Part shown: positions 19,835 through 31,708 of the stretch, piece after piece
Layout of the letters: every line of letters starts with the position of its first letter
Numbering within the stretch: the first letter of the stretch is position 1
Assembly: GCA_028065725.1 (NCBI GenBank)
Contig: JAPTVL010000420.1
Coordinates: forward strand, 1 to 64,000
DNA from: Betaproteobacteria bacterium
GTDB taxonomy: Bacteria > Pseudomonadota > Gammaproteobacteria > Burkholderiales > Rhodocyclaceae
Reading direction: 5' to 3'
DNA length: 64,000 bases
The notes under the pieces: model-generated
What the model was told of the DNA's origin: nothing
Seen by the model: the letters and a program-made list of their open reading frames with translations, nothing else
The model's database searches: none
Made by a program: the position numbers and the translations under genes

Positions 19835-20700
19835 GCGCTGAAGAATTCCTCGATCAGTTGTGCCACCTGCTGCGGCTGGTCGTGATGCAGGTTGTGTCCG
19901 CAGTCATCCAGCATCACCTCGCGCACCTCGCGAAAGCAGGCGATCCGGCTACGGTACTCCTCCGAGTCGATGGCGAACAGCTGCTTGAAAATGGCGGAGT
20001 CGGCTGCGGTGACCCACAGCACCGGCGCCGTCACCTGGCGCCAGATCGCCTTCGCCTCTTCGACGCGGTAGATCGTCGGATTGACCCAGCGATGGAAGGG
20101 GTCCGCGGCCAGATGTATCCCGCCCGCGCCGTCGTCCTCGCCCATGCATTGAGCAAGGAACCGGGCCTTTTCGTCGGACAGGCGCGGGTTTTCCTTCTGC
20201 AGCCGGGCGGCGAACGCCGACCGATCGGGATAGGAACGGAAACTCGGCGTATCGCGCAGCTGGTCCAGCCAGTTGGCGTAGCGTTCGGGAGCCTCGTCCG
20301 GCGCGTAGCGGCGCAGGCCCAACCCTTCGAGGTTGATCAGCTGCGCCACTCGTGCCGGGCGAACCCCCGCATAGAGGCAGGCGGCATTGCCGCCCAGGCT
20401 ATGCCCGACCAGGCGCACCGGCGCCTGCGGCGAATAGTGCAAGAGCAAGGCGTCGAGATCGGCCATGTAGTCGGGAAACCAATAGACGTCATTGTTCCAT
20501 TCGGACAGGCCAAAGCCGCGCCAGTCGGGCGCGACGATACGCCAGTCCCTGGCCAGGGCATCGACCACGAATTGCCAGGAGGCCGACACATCGCACCAGC
20601 CGTGCAGCAGCACCAGCATGGGTGCCGTCTCGGGGCCCCAAAGGCGCACATGCAGGCGGCGGCCGCGAATGTCGAGGAATTGCGATTCGGAGGCTTTCAT
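19831..20700 (-). CDS. Alpha/beta-fold hydrolase
   Basis: The 289-residue protein has oxyanion-type HGWCDVSASW, strand text APDWRGFGLSEW, nucleophile Ser in LVGHSLGGNAA and catalytic His in DDCGHNLHHDQP. It could be an esterase or a ring-cleavage-type C-C hydrolase. Its place 50 bases after ridA and the aromatic-CoA monooxygenase makes a role in that pathway possible but unproven. Confidence 0.85.
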   Translation of the reverse strand: MKASESQFLDIRGRRLHVRLWGPETAPMLVLLHGWCDVSASWQFVVDALARDWRIVAPDWRGFGLSEWNNDVYWFPDYMADLDALLLHYSPQAPVRLVGHSLGGNAACLYAGVRPARVAQLINLEGLGLRRYAPDEAPERYANWLDQLRDTPSFRSYPDRSAFAARLQKENPRLSDEKARFLAQCMGEDDGAGGIHLAADPFHRWVNPTIYRVEEAKAIWRQVTAPVLWVTAADSAIFKQLFAIDSEEYRSRIACFREVREVMLDDCGHNLHHDQPQQVAQLIEEFFSA

Positions 20701-20753
20701 CCGGGCATTCTAGTTCAGCGCAAGCGCGCCCGTCGCAGCACCGACTCCAGCCA

Positions 20754-21179
20754 TCAATCGGGAATGACCGCCGTTGCCTCGATCTCGACCCGGGCCGCGT
20801 CTTCCATCAGGCCGGCGACCTGTACCGCGGTCATGGCCGGGAAATTGCGGCCGATCACTTCACGGTAGGCGCGGCCGAGCACCGGGTACGACGCCAGGTA
20901 TTCACGCTTGTCGATCACGTACCAGGTCATGCGGATGATGTGCTCGGGCTTGCCGCCGGCCTCGGCCAGCACCGCGACGATGTTCTGCAGCGCCTGCTTG
21001 GCCTGCTCGGCAAAATCGCTGCTGTGAAAGCGGCACTGGCTGTCCCAGCCGACCTGACCGCCGACCACCACGGTGCGGCCGCGCGCCGCAATGCCGTTCG
21101 AATAACCCTTGGGCGCAGCCCAGCCGGCGGGCTGCAGGATTTCGACATCCGGGCGCGGTGCAAGCTGAAGCGTGCGCAT
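20754..21179 (-). CDS. RidA/YjgF family protein, probable enamine/imine deaminase
   Basis: The 141-residue trimeric-barrel protein ends with the family pattern RVEIEATAVIPD, where the Arg binds the substrate carboxylate, and has GRTVVVGGQVGWD. I set the start at 21179 (MRTLQLAPRPDVEILQPAGW); the longer frame is the shadow of the next gene. It begins one base after the stop of the monooxygenase-reductase gene, so the two form an operon. In 2-aminobenzoate degradation such a protein could hydrolyse an imine/enamine product of the ring reduction (inference). Confidence 0.85.
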   Translation of the reverse strand: MRTLQLAPRPDVEILQPAGWAAPKGYSNGIAARGRTVVVGGQVGWDSQCRFHSSDFAEQAKQALQNIVAVLAEAGGKPEHIIRMTWYVIDKREYLASYPVLGRAYREVIGRNFPAMTAVQVAGLMEDAARVEIEATAVIPD

Positions 21180-21180
21180 G

Positions 21181-23484
21181 TCAGGCGACCAGCGCGAGCT
21201 GGGCCGCGCGCTCCAGGTTGCGTTCGAGCTGGACCTTGCCGCCCTGGTAGGGCTTGGGCCAGAACACGTCCCTGACGCCCTGCTCGGCCGCGGCATGCAG
21301 CGTCCAGGCCGGATCGGCGAGGTGCGGACGAGCCAGCGCACAGAGATCGGCGCGACCGGCGGCGATGATGGTATTGACGTGGTCGGCCTCGAAGATGTTG
21401 CCCACCGCAATGGTCGGCACGTCGAGCTCGTTGCGGATCTGGTCGGAGAACGGCACCTGGAACATGCGGCCGTAGACCGGCGCTTCGTCCTTGCTGACCT
21501 GGCCCGACGAGACATGGATGATGTCGGCGCCAGCGGCCTTGAAGCGTTTGGCGACCTCGACCGCAGCGTCGGGCGTGAGGCCGCCGGGTACCCAGTCGTG
21601 GGCCGAGATGCGCACCGACATCGGCTTCTCCGCCGGCCAGACCTCGCGCATGGCCGTGAACACTTCCAGCGGATAGCGGCAGCGGTTCTCCAGGCTGCCG
21701 CCGTAGTCATCCGCGCGCTGATTGGTCAGCGGCGAGATGAAGGAGGACATCAGGTAGCCGTGGGCGGCGTGAAACTCGATCATGTCAAAGTCGGCGCTGG
21801 CGGCACGGCGCGTCGCGGCGACAAACTCGGCCTTGACCCGATCCATGTCGGCGCGTGTCATCTCGCGCGGAGTTTGCGAGGTGCCGGCGATATAGGGCAG
21901 CGGCGAAGGCGCGATCAGCGGCCAGTTGCCGGTGTCGAGCGGCTGGTCGATGCCGTCCCACGCCAGCCTGGTCGAACCCTTGCGCCCGGCGTGGCCGATC
22001 TGCAGCGCCATCTTGGCCTGACTGTTGGCATGGACGAAACCGACAATGCGCTTCCAGGCCGCGGTCTGCGCGTCGTTCCAGATGCCGGCACAGCCCGGCG
22101 TGATGCGCGCATCGGCGGCGACGCAGCTCATTTCGGTGATCACCAGCGCCGCGCCGCCCAGACCGCGCGCCGTGTAGTGCTGGAAATGGAAGTCGCCGGG
22201 CATGCCGTCGATCGCCGAATAGGTACACATCGGCGACACCACGACGCGATTGCCCAGCGTCATGTTGCGCAACTTGAAGGGGGTGAACATCGGCGGCACC
22301 GGCACCGCACCAGGCGGCGTCGCCGCGCCGCAGCGCGCGGCGAACCAGCGGTCGAAATCCTCCATGTAGCCCGGGTCGCGCAGCTTCTGGTTGGCATGGC
22401 CGACGCGCTGGCTGCCGGTCAGCACGGCGAAGGCGAACTGTTCCGGTTCCATATGCACGTAGCGATCGACGTGCTCGAACCAGGTCATGCGGTTGCGCGC
22501 CGCGCTCTGCAACTTGAGCGCCTCGATCTCGCGCTCGGACTGGTAGCGGGCCAGACGTGTCGGCACGTCGCCGTCGGTGCTGTTCAGCACATTGACCAAC
22601 GCACGCGCGTCTTCCATCGCCAGCTTGGTGCCGGAGCCGATGGTGAAATGCGCCGTGTGCGCCGCATCGCCGAGCAGCACGATGTTGTCCTTGAACCAGC
22701 GCTCGCAGAGCACGCGGTTGAACTTGAGCCACACCGCCGAGCCGCGCAGATGCCGCGCGTTCGAAATCAGGCGCGCGCCGTCGAGCATGTCGGCGAACAG
22801 TTCCTCGCAGAAGGCGATCGACTGGTCCGGCTCCATCTTGTCGATGCCGGCCCTGAGCCAGGTTTCTTCGGGTGTCTCGACGATGAAGGTGGCCCACTCC
22901 TCGTTGAACTGGTAGGCATGCAGGTTGAACCAGCCCCATTGCGTTTCCTTGAAGCCGAAGGTGAAGGCGTTGAGCTTCTTCTTGGTGCCGAGCCAGATGA
23001 AGCGGCATTTGCGCACGTCGACGCGCGGATTGAAATGGCTCTCGTACTTGCTGCGCGTGGTCGAATTGACGCCGTCGGCGCCGATCACCAGGTCGTAGTC
23101 GCGCGAATAGTCGTCCGGATCGCGGAATTCAGTCTCGAACAGCAGCTTGACGCCAAGCTCCCTGGCGCGCGCCTGGAATATCTGCAGCAGCTTGAGACGG
23201 CCGATGCCGCAGAAGCCATGGCCGCCGGACACGATGCGGCGATCCTTGAAGAAGACATCGACGTCATCCCAATGGTGGAAGTTGCGCTCGATTTCGGCCA
23301 CTACCTTGGGATCGTCCTGGCGAAAGCCGTCCATGGTCTTGTCGGAAAACACGATGCCCCAGCCGAAAGTGCTGTCGGCCTGATTGCGCTCGATTACGGT
23401 GATGTCGCTGGCCGGGTTGGCCTGTTTCATCAGGATCGAAAAATACAGACCTGCAGGGCCGCCGCCCAGACATACGATACGCAT
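21181..23484 (-). CDS. Bifunctional FAD monooxygenase / old yellow enzyme fusion (2-aminobenzoyl-CoA or salicylyl-CoA type)
   Basis: In this 767-residue fusion, residues 1 to about 385 are a flavin hydroxylase with [19 protein letters not shown] and [17 protein letters not shown]. Residues from about 400 are an old-yellow-enzyme reductase ([49 protein letters not shown]). This architecture is known from 2-aminobenzoyl-CoA monooxygenase/reductase of Azoarcus and from salicylyl-CoA 5-hydroxylases. The ATG at 23484 has AAGGAGA upstream; the annotated extension is not needed. It has a strong promoter and is followed by ridA. No CoA ligase lies in the window, so the exact acid is open. Confidence 0.9.
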   Translation of the reverse strand: MRIVCLGGGPAGLYFSILMKQANPASDITVIERNQADSTFGWGIVFSDKTMDGFRQDDPKVVAEIERNFHHWDDVDVFFKDRRIVSGGHGFCGIGRLKLLQIFQARARELGVKLLFETEFRDPDDYSRDYDLVIGADGVNSTTRSKYESHFNPRVDVRKCRFIWLGTKKKLNAFTFGFKETQWGWFNLHAYQFNEEWATFIVETPEETWLRAGIDKMEPDQSIAFCEELFADMLDGARLISNARHLRGSAVWLKFNRVLCERWFKDNIVLLGDAAHTAHFTIGSGTKLAMEDARALVNVLNSTDGDVPTRLARYQSEREIEALKLQSAARNRMTWFEHVDRYVHMEPEQFAFAVLTGSQRVGHANQKLRDPGYMEDFDRWFAARCGAATPPGAVPVPPMFTPFKLRNMTLGNRVVVSPMCTYSAIDGMPGDFHFQHYTARGLGGAALVITEMSCVAADARITPGCAGIWNDAQTAAWKRIVGFVHANSQAKMALQIGHAGRKGSTRLAWDGIDQPLDTGNWPLIAPSPLPYIAGTSQTPREMTRADMDRVKAEFVAATRRAASADFDMIEFHAAHGYLMSSFISPLTNQRADDYGGSLENRCRYPLEVFTAMREVWPAEKPMSVRISAHDWVPGGLTPDAAVEVAKRFKAAGADIIHVSSGQVSKDEAPVYGRMFQVPFSDQIRNELDVPTIAVGNIFEADHVNTIIAAGRADLCALARPHLADPAWTLHAAAEQGVRDVFWPKPYQGGKVQLERNLERAAQLALVA
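21789..21810 (+). repeat. REP-like element, copy 3 (inside the reductase domain)
   Basis: It is identical to copy 1 and antisense to the gene, encoding RRAASAD before [11 protein letters not shown]. The usual family text there is also RRA..AGFD, so coding constraint may contribute. Confidence 0.55.
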
Positions 23485-23524
23485 TGCAATCTCCTTGTTT
23501 GACAACATTACCCGCGTTTGTTTT

Positions 23525-23554
23525 ATTTTAGGTCTAAAGTATTTTTTCTGTCAA
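23525..23554 (-). promoter_or_regulatory. Strong promoter with overlapping palindrome for the monooxygenase-ridA operon
   Basis: On the minus strand a perfect -35 TTGACA (23549-23554), an 18-bp spacer and -10 TAAAAT (23525-23530). The palindrome TTTAGGTCTAAA (23527-23538) overlaps the -10 box, a good place for a repressor such as a MarR or GntR-type protein. The ligand, perhaps the aryl-CoA, is inference. Confidence 0.7.
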
Positions 23555-23682
23555 GGGTTACTGCAGTGGCTTCTGCGACACGGCTCGCGCGACAGTCTCC
23601 GGCAGCGAATTTCGATCGAATACAATAGCGCCTCAGCGTTTTCTCCTCTGCCTGCATCTTCCTGCGCCAGCTCCGAACTTAA

Positions 23683-24750
23683 ATGAAAACCCTACTCGTC
23701 ACCGGCGGCGCCGGCTTCATCGGCTCGGCGCTGGTGCGCCTGCTGATCGCCGAAAGCGATTACCGCGTAATCAATATCGACAAGCTGACCTATGCCGGCA
23801 ATCTGGAGTCCCTGGCCGATCTGGCGGACCACCCGCGCCATGTCTTCAGCCGCACCGACATCTGCGACCGCGCCGCGCTGGACAGCCTGTTCGTCGATTA
23901 TCACCCCTGCGGCGTGATCCATCTGGCGGCCGAATCGCATGTCGACCGCTCGATCCACGGTCCCGGCGACTTCATCGCGACCAACATCCACGGTACCTAC
24001 ACCCTGCTCGAAGCGGCGCGCGCCTACTGGTCGCTGCTCGAACCCGAGGCCAAGGCCGGCTTCCGTTTCCATCACGTCTCGACCGACGAGGTGTTCGGCT
24101 CGCTGGGCGACAGCGGCCTCTTCGTCGAATCCAGTCCCTACCAGCCGAATTCGCCCTACTCGGCGTCGAAAGCCGCCTCCGACCACCTGGTGCGCGCCTG
24201 GCACCATACCTACGGCATGGCAACCGTCATCACCAACTGCTCGAACAACTACGGCCCCTGCCAGTTTCCCGAAAAGCTGATTCCGCTGATGATCCACAAC
24301 GCCGTGTCGGACAAGCCGCTGCCGATCTACGGCAAGGGTGACAACGTGCGCGACTGGCTTTACGTCGATGACCACGCCCGCGCCCTGCGCCTGGTGTTCG
24401 AACAGGGCCTTCCCGGCGAGACCTACAACATCGGCGGCCACAACGAGAAGACCAACCTCGAGGTGGTCGACACCCTGTGCGCCCTGCTCGACGAATTGAA
24501 GCCGCGCGTCGACGGCAAACGCTACCGCGAACAGAAGATATCGGTGGCCGACCGTCCCGGCCACGACCAGCGCTATGCCATCGATGCCGGCAAGATCCAG
24601 CGCGAACTGGGCTGGACACCGCAGGAGACCTTCGAATCCGGCATGCGGAAGACCGTGCAGTGGTACCTAGACCACGCCGACTGGGTCGCGCATGTCGTCT
24701 CCGGCGAATACCGGCAATGGATGGAGCGCAATTACGGAGACCGCACATGA
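23683..24750 (+). CDS. rfbB: dTDP-glucose 4,6-dehydratase
   Basis: The 355-residue extended SDR has NAD motif [22 protein letters not shown] and the catalytic YSASKAASD. It is the second step of dTDP-L-rhamnose synthesis. It is first in the order rfbB-A-C-D, in which each start overlaps the previous stop by four bases. It is divergent from the monooxygenase operon; TACAAT at 23621-23626 is a possible -10 box but lacks a clear -35. Confidence 0.96.
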   Translation: MKTLLVTGGAGFIGSALVRLLIAESDYRVINIDKLTYAGNLESLADLADHPRHVFSRTDICDRAALDSLFVDYHPCGVIHLAAESHVDRSIHGPGDFIATNIHGTYTLLEAARAYWSLLEPEAKAGFRFHHVSTDEVFGSLGDSGLFVESSPYQPNSPYSASKAASDHLVRAWHHTYGMATVITNCSNNYGPCQFPEKLIPLMIHNAVSDKPLPIYGKGDNVRDWLYVDDHARALRLVFEQGLPGETYNIGGHNEKTNLEVVDTLCALLDELKPRVDGKRYREQKISVADRPGHDQRYAIDAGKIQRELGWTPQETFESGMRKTVQWYLDHADWVAHVVSGEYRQWMERNYGDRT

Positions 24751-25643
24751 CCAGCAACAGGAGTACGCGAGGCATCATCCTCGCCGGCGGCTCCGGCACC
24801 CGGCTGCATCCGGTCACCCTGGCCGTGTCCAAGCAGTTGCTGCCGATCTACGACAAGCCGATGATCTACTACCCGCTGACCACGCTGATGCTGGCCGGCA
24901 TCCGCGAGATCCTGCTGATCTCGACGCCGGCGGACACGCCGCGCTTCGAGCAGCTGCTGGGCGACGGCGCGCAATGGGGCATCAGCATAACGTACGCGGT
25001 GCAACCCAGCCCGGACGGCTTGGCGCAGGCCTTCATCATCGGCCGCGATTTTGTCGGCAACCACCCCTCGGCACTGGTGCTGGGCGACAACCTGTTCTAC
25101 GGCCACGACTTCGCGACGCAGTTGCAGGGGGCGGAGAAAGTCGGCGCTGGCGCCACGGTGTTCGCCTATGCGGTGAGCGATCCGGAACGCTACGGCGTGG
25201 TCGAGTTCGATGCAAGGGGACGCGCCATCAGCATCGAGGAAAAGCCCAAGGCGCCGAAGTCGCGCTATGCCGTGACCGGACTGTACTTCTACGACCAGCA
25301 GGTCTGCGAGCTCGCGGCCAATCTGAAACCGTCGGCGCGCGGCGAACTGGAAATCACCGACCTCAACCGCATCTACCTCGAACAAGGCCAGCTCAAGGTC
25401 GAAATCATGGGCCGCGGCATGGCCTGGCTCGACACCGGTACCCACGAATCGCTGCTCGAAGCCGGCCAGTTCATCGAGGTCATCGAAAAGCGTCAGGGCC
25501 TCAAGGTCGCCTGCCCGGAGGAAGTGGCCTGGCGGCAGAAATGGATCAGCGACGCGCAGCTCGCGCAGTTGGCCGCGCCGCTGGCCAAAAGCCAGTATGG
25601 CCAGTATCTGCAGCACCTGCTGACGCATGAGGTACGCGGATGA
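24747..25643 (+). CDS. rfbA: Glucose-1-phosphate thymidylyltransferase
   Basis: The 298-residue nucleotidyltransferase has [16 protein letters not shown], the [16 protein letters not shown] box and [15 protein letters not shown]. It makes dTDP-glucose from glucose-1-P and dTTP. The ATG at 24747 overlaps the rfbB stop; the longer frame belongs to rfbB in another phase. Confidence 0.96.
   Translation: MTSNRSTRGIILAGGSGTRLHPVTLAVSKQLLPIYDKPMIYYPLTTLMLAGIREILLISTPADTPRFEQLLGDGAQWGISITYAVQPSPDGLAQAFIIGRDFVGNHPSALVLGDNLFYGHDFATQLQGAEKVGAGATVFAYAVSDPERYGVVEFDARGRAISIEEKPKAPKSRYAVTGLYFYDQQVCELAANLKPSARGELEITDLNRIYLEQGQLKVEIMGRGMAWLDTGTHESLLEAGQFIEVIEKRQGLKVACPEEVAWRQKWISDAQLAQLAAPLAKSQYGQYLQHLLTHEVRG
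25139..25160 (+). repeat. Possible REP-like copy in rfbA (weak)
   Basis: It reads AGTCGG, CGCTG, loop GCGCCA, CGGTG. The encoded [10 protein letters not shown] is close to normal RfbA text, so this may be chance under coding constraint. Confidence 0.3.
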
Positions 25644-26182
25644 GGGCAATTCCAACCGTGATTCCGGAGGTACTGCTGCTGGAGCCGAAGGTGTTCGGCG
25701 ACGCGCGTGGCTACTTCTATGAAAGCTGGAACAGGCGGACCTTTGCCGAACTCGGCATCCCGGCCGACTTCGTGCAGGACAATCACTCGAAGTCGCAGAA
25801 GAATGTACTGCGCGGCCTGCATTACCAGATCGAACACGCCCAGGGCAAGCTGGTTCGGGTCACGGCCGGCTCCGTCTATGACGTGGCCGTAGACCTGCGC
25901 CGCTCCTCGCCCACGTTCGGCCAGTGGGTCGGCTTCACCTTGTCGGCCGAGGACAAGCGCATGGCCTGGATCCCGCCCGGCTTCGCCCACGGTTTCTGCG
26001 TCACCTCGGAATCCGCCGAGTTCCTTTACAAGACCACCGACTACTGGAGCCCGGCGCACGAGCGCACGCTGCTGTGGAACGACCCGCAACTGGCGATTCC
26101 CTGGCCGCTCTCCGGCAAGCCCCTGCTGGCGGCCAAGGATGTCGCCGGGCTACCTCTCGCCCAGGCCGCAACCTTCGCATGA
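25640..26182 (+). CDS. rfbC: dTDP-4-dehydrorhamnose 3,5-epimerase
   Basis: The 180-residue cupin epimerase has [12 protein letters not shown], the catalytic His region [18 protein letters not shown] and [12 protein letters not shown]. It is the third step to dTDP-L-rhamnose. It overlaps rfbA and rfbD by four bases each. Confidence 0.96.
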   Translation: MRAIPTVIPEVLLLEPKVFGDARGYFYESWNRRTFAELGIPADFVQDNHSKSQKNVLRGLHYQIEHAQGKLVRVTAGSVYDVAVDLRRSSPTFGQWVGFTLSAEDKRMAWIPPGFAHGFCVTSESAEFLYKTTDYWSPAHERTLLWNDPQLAIPWPLSGKPLLAAKDVAGLPLAQAATFA

Positions 26183-27045
26183 AGATCCTGCTCACCGGCT
26201 GCGGCGGCCAGCTCGGCCGCGAGCTCAAGCGTTCGCTGGCCAGCCTCGGCGAAGTGATTGCCTGCGACCGGCAGCGGCTCGACCTGACCCAAGCCGATGC
26301 GCTGCGCAAGACGGTGCACGCGATGGCGCCCACGGTAATCGTCAACGCTGCCGCCTACACCGCCGTGGACCAGGCCGAAGCCGAACCCGCCGCGGCCGAT
26401 GCGATCAATGGCGCGGCGCCCGGCATTCTGGCCGAAGAGGCCCGGCAGCTCGGTGCGCTACTGATCCACTTTTCGAGCGACTACGTGTTCGACGGCAGCA
26501 AGGCCACGCCCTACACCGAGATCGACGTCCCCGCACCGCTGTCCGCCTATGGCCGCAGCAAGCTGGCCGGCGAGCAGGCGATCGCCGCCTCGGGTGCCCG
26601 CCACCTGATTTTTCGCACCAGCTGGGTGTATGGCCTGCATGGCGCGAACTTCATGAAGACCATGCTGCGCCTGGGCAGAGAACGCGACGAATTGCGTGTG
26701 GTTGGCGACCAGATCGGCGCACCGACCTGGACCCGCCACCTGGCCGACATCACCGCGCTGGTGCTTGCCCGCCGCGACCGGCCGAACGGTTTGTATCACC
26801 TCGCCGCCGCCGGCGAGACCAGCTGGCATGGTTATGCCGAAGCGATCTTCGCCGAAGCCGAGCGCAACGGCCTGATCGGAAAATCGCCCGTGGTGCACCG
26901 TATCGCCAGCGCCGACTATCCGCTGCCCGCAGCGCGCCCGGCCAACTCGCGGCTGGACTGCGCCCGCTTCCGCCGCGACTTCAAGCTGAACCTGCCCGAC
27001 TGGCGCATCGGCCTCGCCGACTGCCTGGCCGACGCACACTTCTGA
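26179..27045 (+). CDS. rfbD: dTDP-4-dehydrorhamnose reductase
   Basis: The 288-residue SDR has LLTGCGGQLGREL, NAAAYTAVDQAE, SSDYVFDG and the catalytic YGRSKLAGE. It completes dTDP-L-rhamnose. The start at 26179 overlaps the rfbC stop. A REP-like copy lies near its 3' end, encoding IASADYPLP. Confidence 0.95.
   Translation: MKILLTGCGGQLGRELKRSLASLGEVIACDRQRLDLTQADALRKTVHAMAPTVIVNAAAYTAVDQAEAEPAAADAINGAAPGILAEEARQLGALLIHFSSDYVFDGSKATPYTEIDVPAPLSAYGRSKLAGEQAIAASGARHLIFRTSWVYGLHGANFMKTMLRLGRERDELRVVGDQIGAPTWTRHLADITALVLARRDRPNGLYHLAAAGETSWHGYAEAIFAEAERNGLIGKSPVVHRIASADYPLPAARPANSRLDCARFRRDFKLNLPDWRIGLADCLADAHF
26896..26917 (-). repeat. REP-like element in rfbD (diverged)
   Basis: On the minus strand it reads AGTCGG, CGCTG, loop GCGATA, CGGTG. 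It lies in the rfbD coding region just before the conserved YPLPAARP box. Confidence 0.45.
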
Positions 27046-27067
27046 ACGTTAACAATAGAAAAGAAAC

Positions 27068-29044
27068 ATGGCTGTCACCTCCACCTACGACGAATCCTCC
27101 TTCCGCGTCCTCAAGGGACTGGAGCCGGTGCGCGAGCGCCCCGGCATGTATACCCGCACCGACTCGCCGGCCCACATCATCCAGGAAGTCATCGACAACT
27201 CGGCCGACGAAGCGCTCGGCGGACACGCGAAAAACCTCCACGTGCTGCTGCATCTGGACGGCTCGATCACGGTCACCGACGACGGCCGCGGCATTCCGGT
27301 CGGCCTGCATCCCGACGAGAAAATTCCGGTGGTGGTGCTGGCCTTCACCCGGCTGCATGCCGGCGGCAAATTCGACAAGAGCACCGGCAACTCGGCCTAT
27401 GCCTTTTCCGGCGGCCTGCACGGCGTCGGCGTCGCGGTCACCAACGCACTATCCACCCGCGTCTCGGTCGAAGTGCGGCGCGAAGGAAAGATCTGGGCCA
27501 TCGAATTTTCCGGCGGCGGCGAGAAGGTCGGGCCCCTGCTGGACATGGGCAGCTGCGGCCGCCAGAGCGGCACCCGCGTGCGCGTCTGGCCCGACCCGAA
27601 ATATTTCGACGTACCGAAAGTGCCGCCGGCCGAACTGGAACGCCTGCTGCGCTCCAAGGCCGTGCTGCTGCCCGGGGTCAAGGTGCGGCTCGACATCGAG
27701 CAGGCCGACGGCAGCGTCCAGTCCAAGACCTGGAGCTACCCCACCGGGCTCGCCGGCTACCTGACGGAACAGGCCGGCAATGCCGAAGCCGTCGCCCCGC
27801 TCTACGCCGCCGAGAAATATGCCGATGCCGACCATGCCGATTTCGCGCCCGGCGAGGGCGCCGCCTGGGCCATCGGCTGGCATGTCGATGCCGTGGCCTC
27901 CGAATCCTTCGTCAATCTGATTCCGACCGTGGCCGGCGGCACCCATGAATCCGGCCTGCGCGCCGGCGCCTTCGAGGCGGTCAAGTCCTTCATCGAGCAC
28001 CGCGCGCTCTTGCCGCGCGGCGTCAAGTTGCAGCAGGACGATGTCTGCAGCCGCATGGCCTTCGTGCTCTCGGCGCGCATCCTCGATCCGCAGTTCCAGG
28101 GCCAGGTCAAGGAAAAGCTCAACTCGCGCGAGGCGGTCAAGCTGGTCGCCAGCATGATTCGCGACCCCTTCGAGATCTGGCTCAACCAGCATGTCGAGGC
28201 CGGCAAGGCGATCGCCGAACTGTCGATCAGGCAGGCCCTGGCGCGGCAGAAGAACGCGCAGAAGGTCGAGAAACGCAAGCAGTCCGGCGTCGCCGTGCTG
28301 CCGGGCAAGCTCTCGGATTGCGAATCGACCGACGTCGCCGAGAACGAACTGTTCCTGGTCGAGGGCGATTCCGCCGGCGGCTCGGCCAAGATGGCGCGCA
28401 ACAAGGAAACCCAGGCCATCCTGCCGCTGCGCGGCAAAGTGCTCAACTCCTGGGAAGTCGAGGCCGGGCGCCTGTTCGCCAACAACGAGATCCACGACAT
28501 CGCGGTGGCGCTGGGCATCGATCCGCACACGGCGGACGCCACGCCCGATCTGTCCAACCTGCGCTACGGCAAGGTCATCGTCATGTCCGACGCCGACGTC
28601 GATGGCGCCCACATCCAGACCCTGCTGCTGACCCTGTTCTATCGCCACTTCCCGGCCCTGATCCGCAACGGCCACATTTTCATCGCGCAGCCGCCGCTGT
28701 ACCGCATCGACGTCCCGGCCTCGGGCAAGAAGCGCCCGGCGCGCCGCCTGTATGCGCTGGACGAAGGCGAACTGGTCGCCATCCGGGATCGCCTGGTCAA
28801 GGAAGGCATCCGTGAGGACGCGGTCGAAGTCGGCCGCTTCAAGGGCCTCGGCGAAATGAATCCCGACCAGTTGCGCGAAACCGCGATGGCGCTAGCGACA
28901 CGGCGCGTGCTGCCGGTGGTCGATCTGCCCGCCGCCCATGAACTGACCTCGAAACTTTTCAACCTGCTGATGGGCAAGGGCGAAGCCTCCTCGCGCCGCG
29001 CCTGGATGGAAGAAAAGGGCCACCTGATCGAAGCCGATATCTGA
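27068..29044 (+). CDS. parE: DNA topoisomerase IV subunit B
   Basis: The 658-residue protein is the ATPase subunit that with ParC decatenates replicated chromosomes. GHKL ATP-site residues appear in EVIDNSADEAL and VTDDGRGIPVGLHP. The TOPRIM motifs are ELFLVEGDSAGGSAK and IVMSDADVDGAHI. The short length without the GyrB insert and the downstream parC favour ParE over GyrB. It starts 22 bases after rfbD. Confidence 0.95.
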   Translation: MAVTSTYDESSFRVLKGLEPVRERPGMYTRTDSPAHIIQEVIDNSADEALGGHAKNLHVLLHLDGSITVTDDGRGIPVGLHPDEKIPVVVLAFTRLHAGGKFDKSTGNSAYAFSGGLHGVGVAVTNALSTRVSVEVRREGKIWAIEFSGGGEKVGPLLDMGSCGRQSGTRVRVWPDPKYFDVPKVPPAELERLLRSKAVLLPGVKVRLDIEQADGSVQSKTWSYPTGLAGYLTEQAGNAEAVAPLYAAEKYADADHADFAPGEGAAWAIGWHVDAVASESFVNLIPTVAGGTHESGLRAGAFEAVKSFIEHRALLPRGVKLQQDDVCSRMAFVLSARILDPQFQGQVKEKLNSREAVKLVASMIRDPFEIWLNQHVEAGKAIAELSIRQALARQKNAQKVEKRKQSGVAVLPGKLSDCESTDVAENELFLVEGDSAGGSAKMARNKETQAILPLRGKVLNSWEVEAGRLFANNEIHDIAVALGIDPHTADATPDLSNLRYGKVIVMSDADVDGAHIQTLLLTLFYRHFPALIRNGHIFIAQPPLYRIDVPASGKKRPARRLYALDEGELVAIRDRLVKEGIREDAVEVGRFKGLGEMNPDQLRETAMALATRRVLPVVDLPAAHELTSKLFNLLMGKGEASSRRAWMEEKGHLIEADI

Positions 29045-29065
29045 TCTGCCGGCTCTGGACAAATC

Positions 29066-31444
<2,379 letters not shown>

Positions 31445-31522
31445 TGCTAGAATCTTAAACAAAGCAGCTGGCCGGTATCAATTTGTACTTCTCTCGGATG
31501 CTTGCGGTATACGGAGAATAAA

Positions 31523-31660
31523 ATGCTTTTCATCCTTTACTACATCGTCGCCATTGTCGTGCTGGTCATGCATTTCACCGGAATGCTGGCGCGCTACAAC
31601 CTCGAATGGCTGGTTCTGGTACTCGCCGTGACGGTGTTTCCGGCGGTCATCTACTTGTAG
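31523..31660 (+). CDS. 45-residue predicted membrane protein
   Basis: An ATG with GGAGA seven bases upstream opens a 46-codon frame. The product is very hydrophobic: MLFILYYIVAIVVLVMHFTG, then a short MLARYNLEW loop and a second hydrophobic run VLVLAVTVFPAVIYL, so two short transmembrane helices. It lies downstream of parC and convergent with thrC. I do not know a family for it; the ribosome site and the hydrophobic pattern are the support. Confidence 0.5.
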   Translation: MLFILYYIVAIVVLVMHFTGMLARYNLEWLVLVLAVTVFPAVIYL

Positions 31661-31669
31661 CGTAACCGC

Positions 31670-31691
31670 CGCCGTATTGCCGGCGCCGACT
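31670..31691 (-). repeat. REP-like element, intergenic copy (perfect stem)
   Basis: On the minus strand it reads AGTCGG, CGCCG, loop GCAATA, CGGCG, a fully paired stem. It lies between the small membrane gene and thrC, outside coding DNA. Confidence 0.65.
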
Positions 31692-31708
31692 ATTGCCGCC
31701 GGCTTGCG

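Noticed and set aside
23598..23626. Promoter for rfbB with -10 TACAAT
   Set aside because: No convincing -35 box at 16-18 bp, so I do not list it as a feature.
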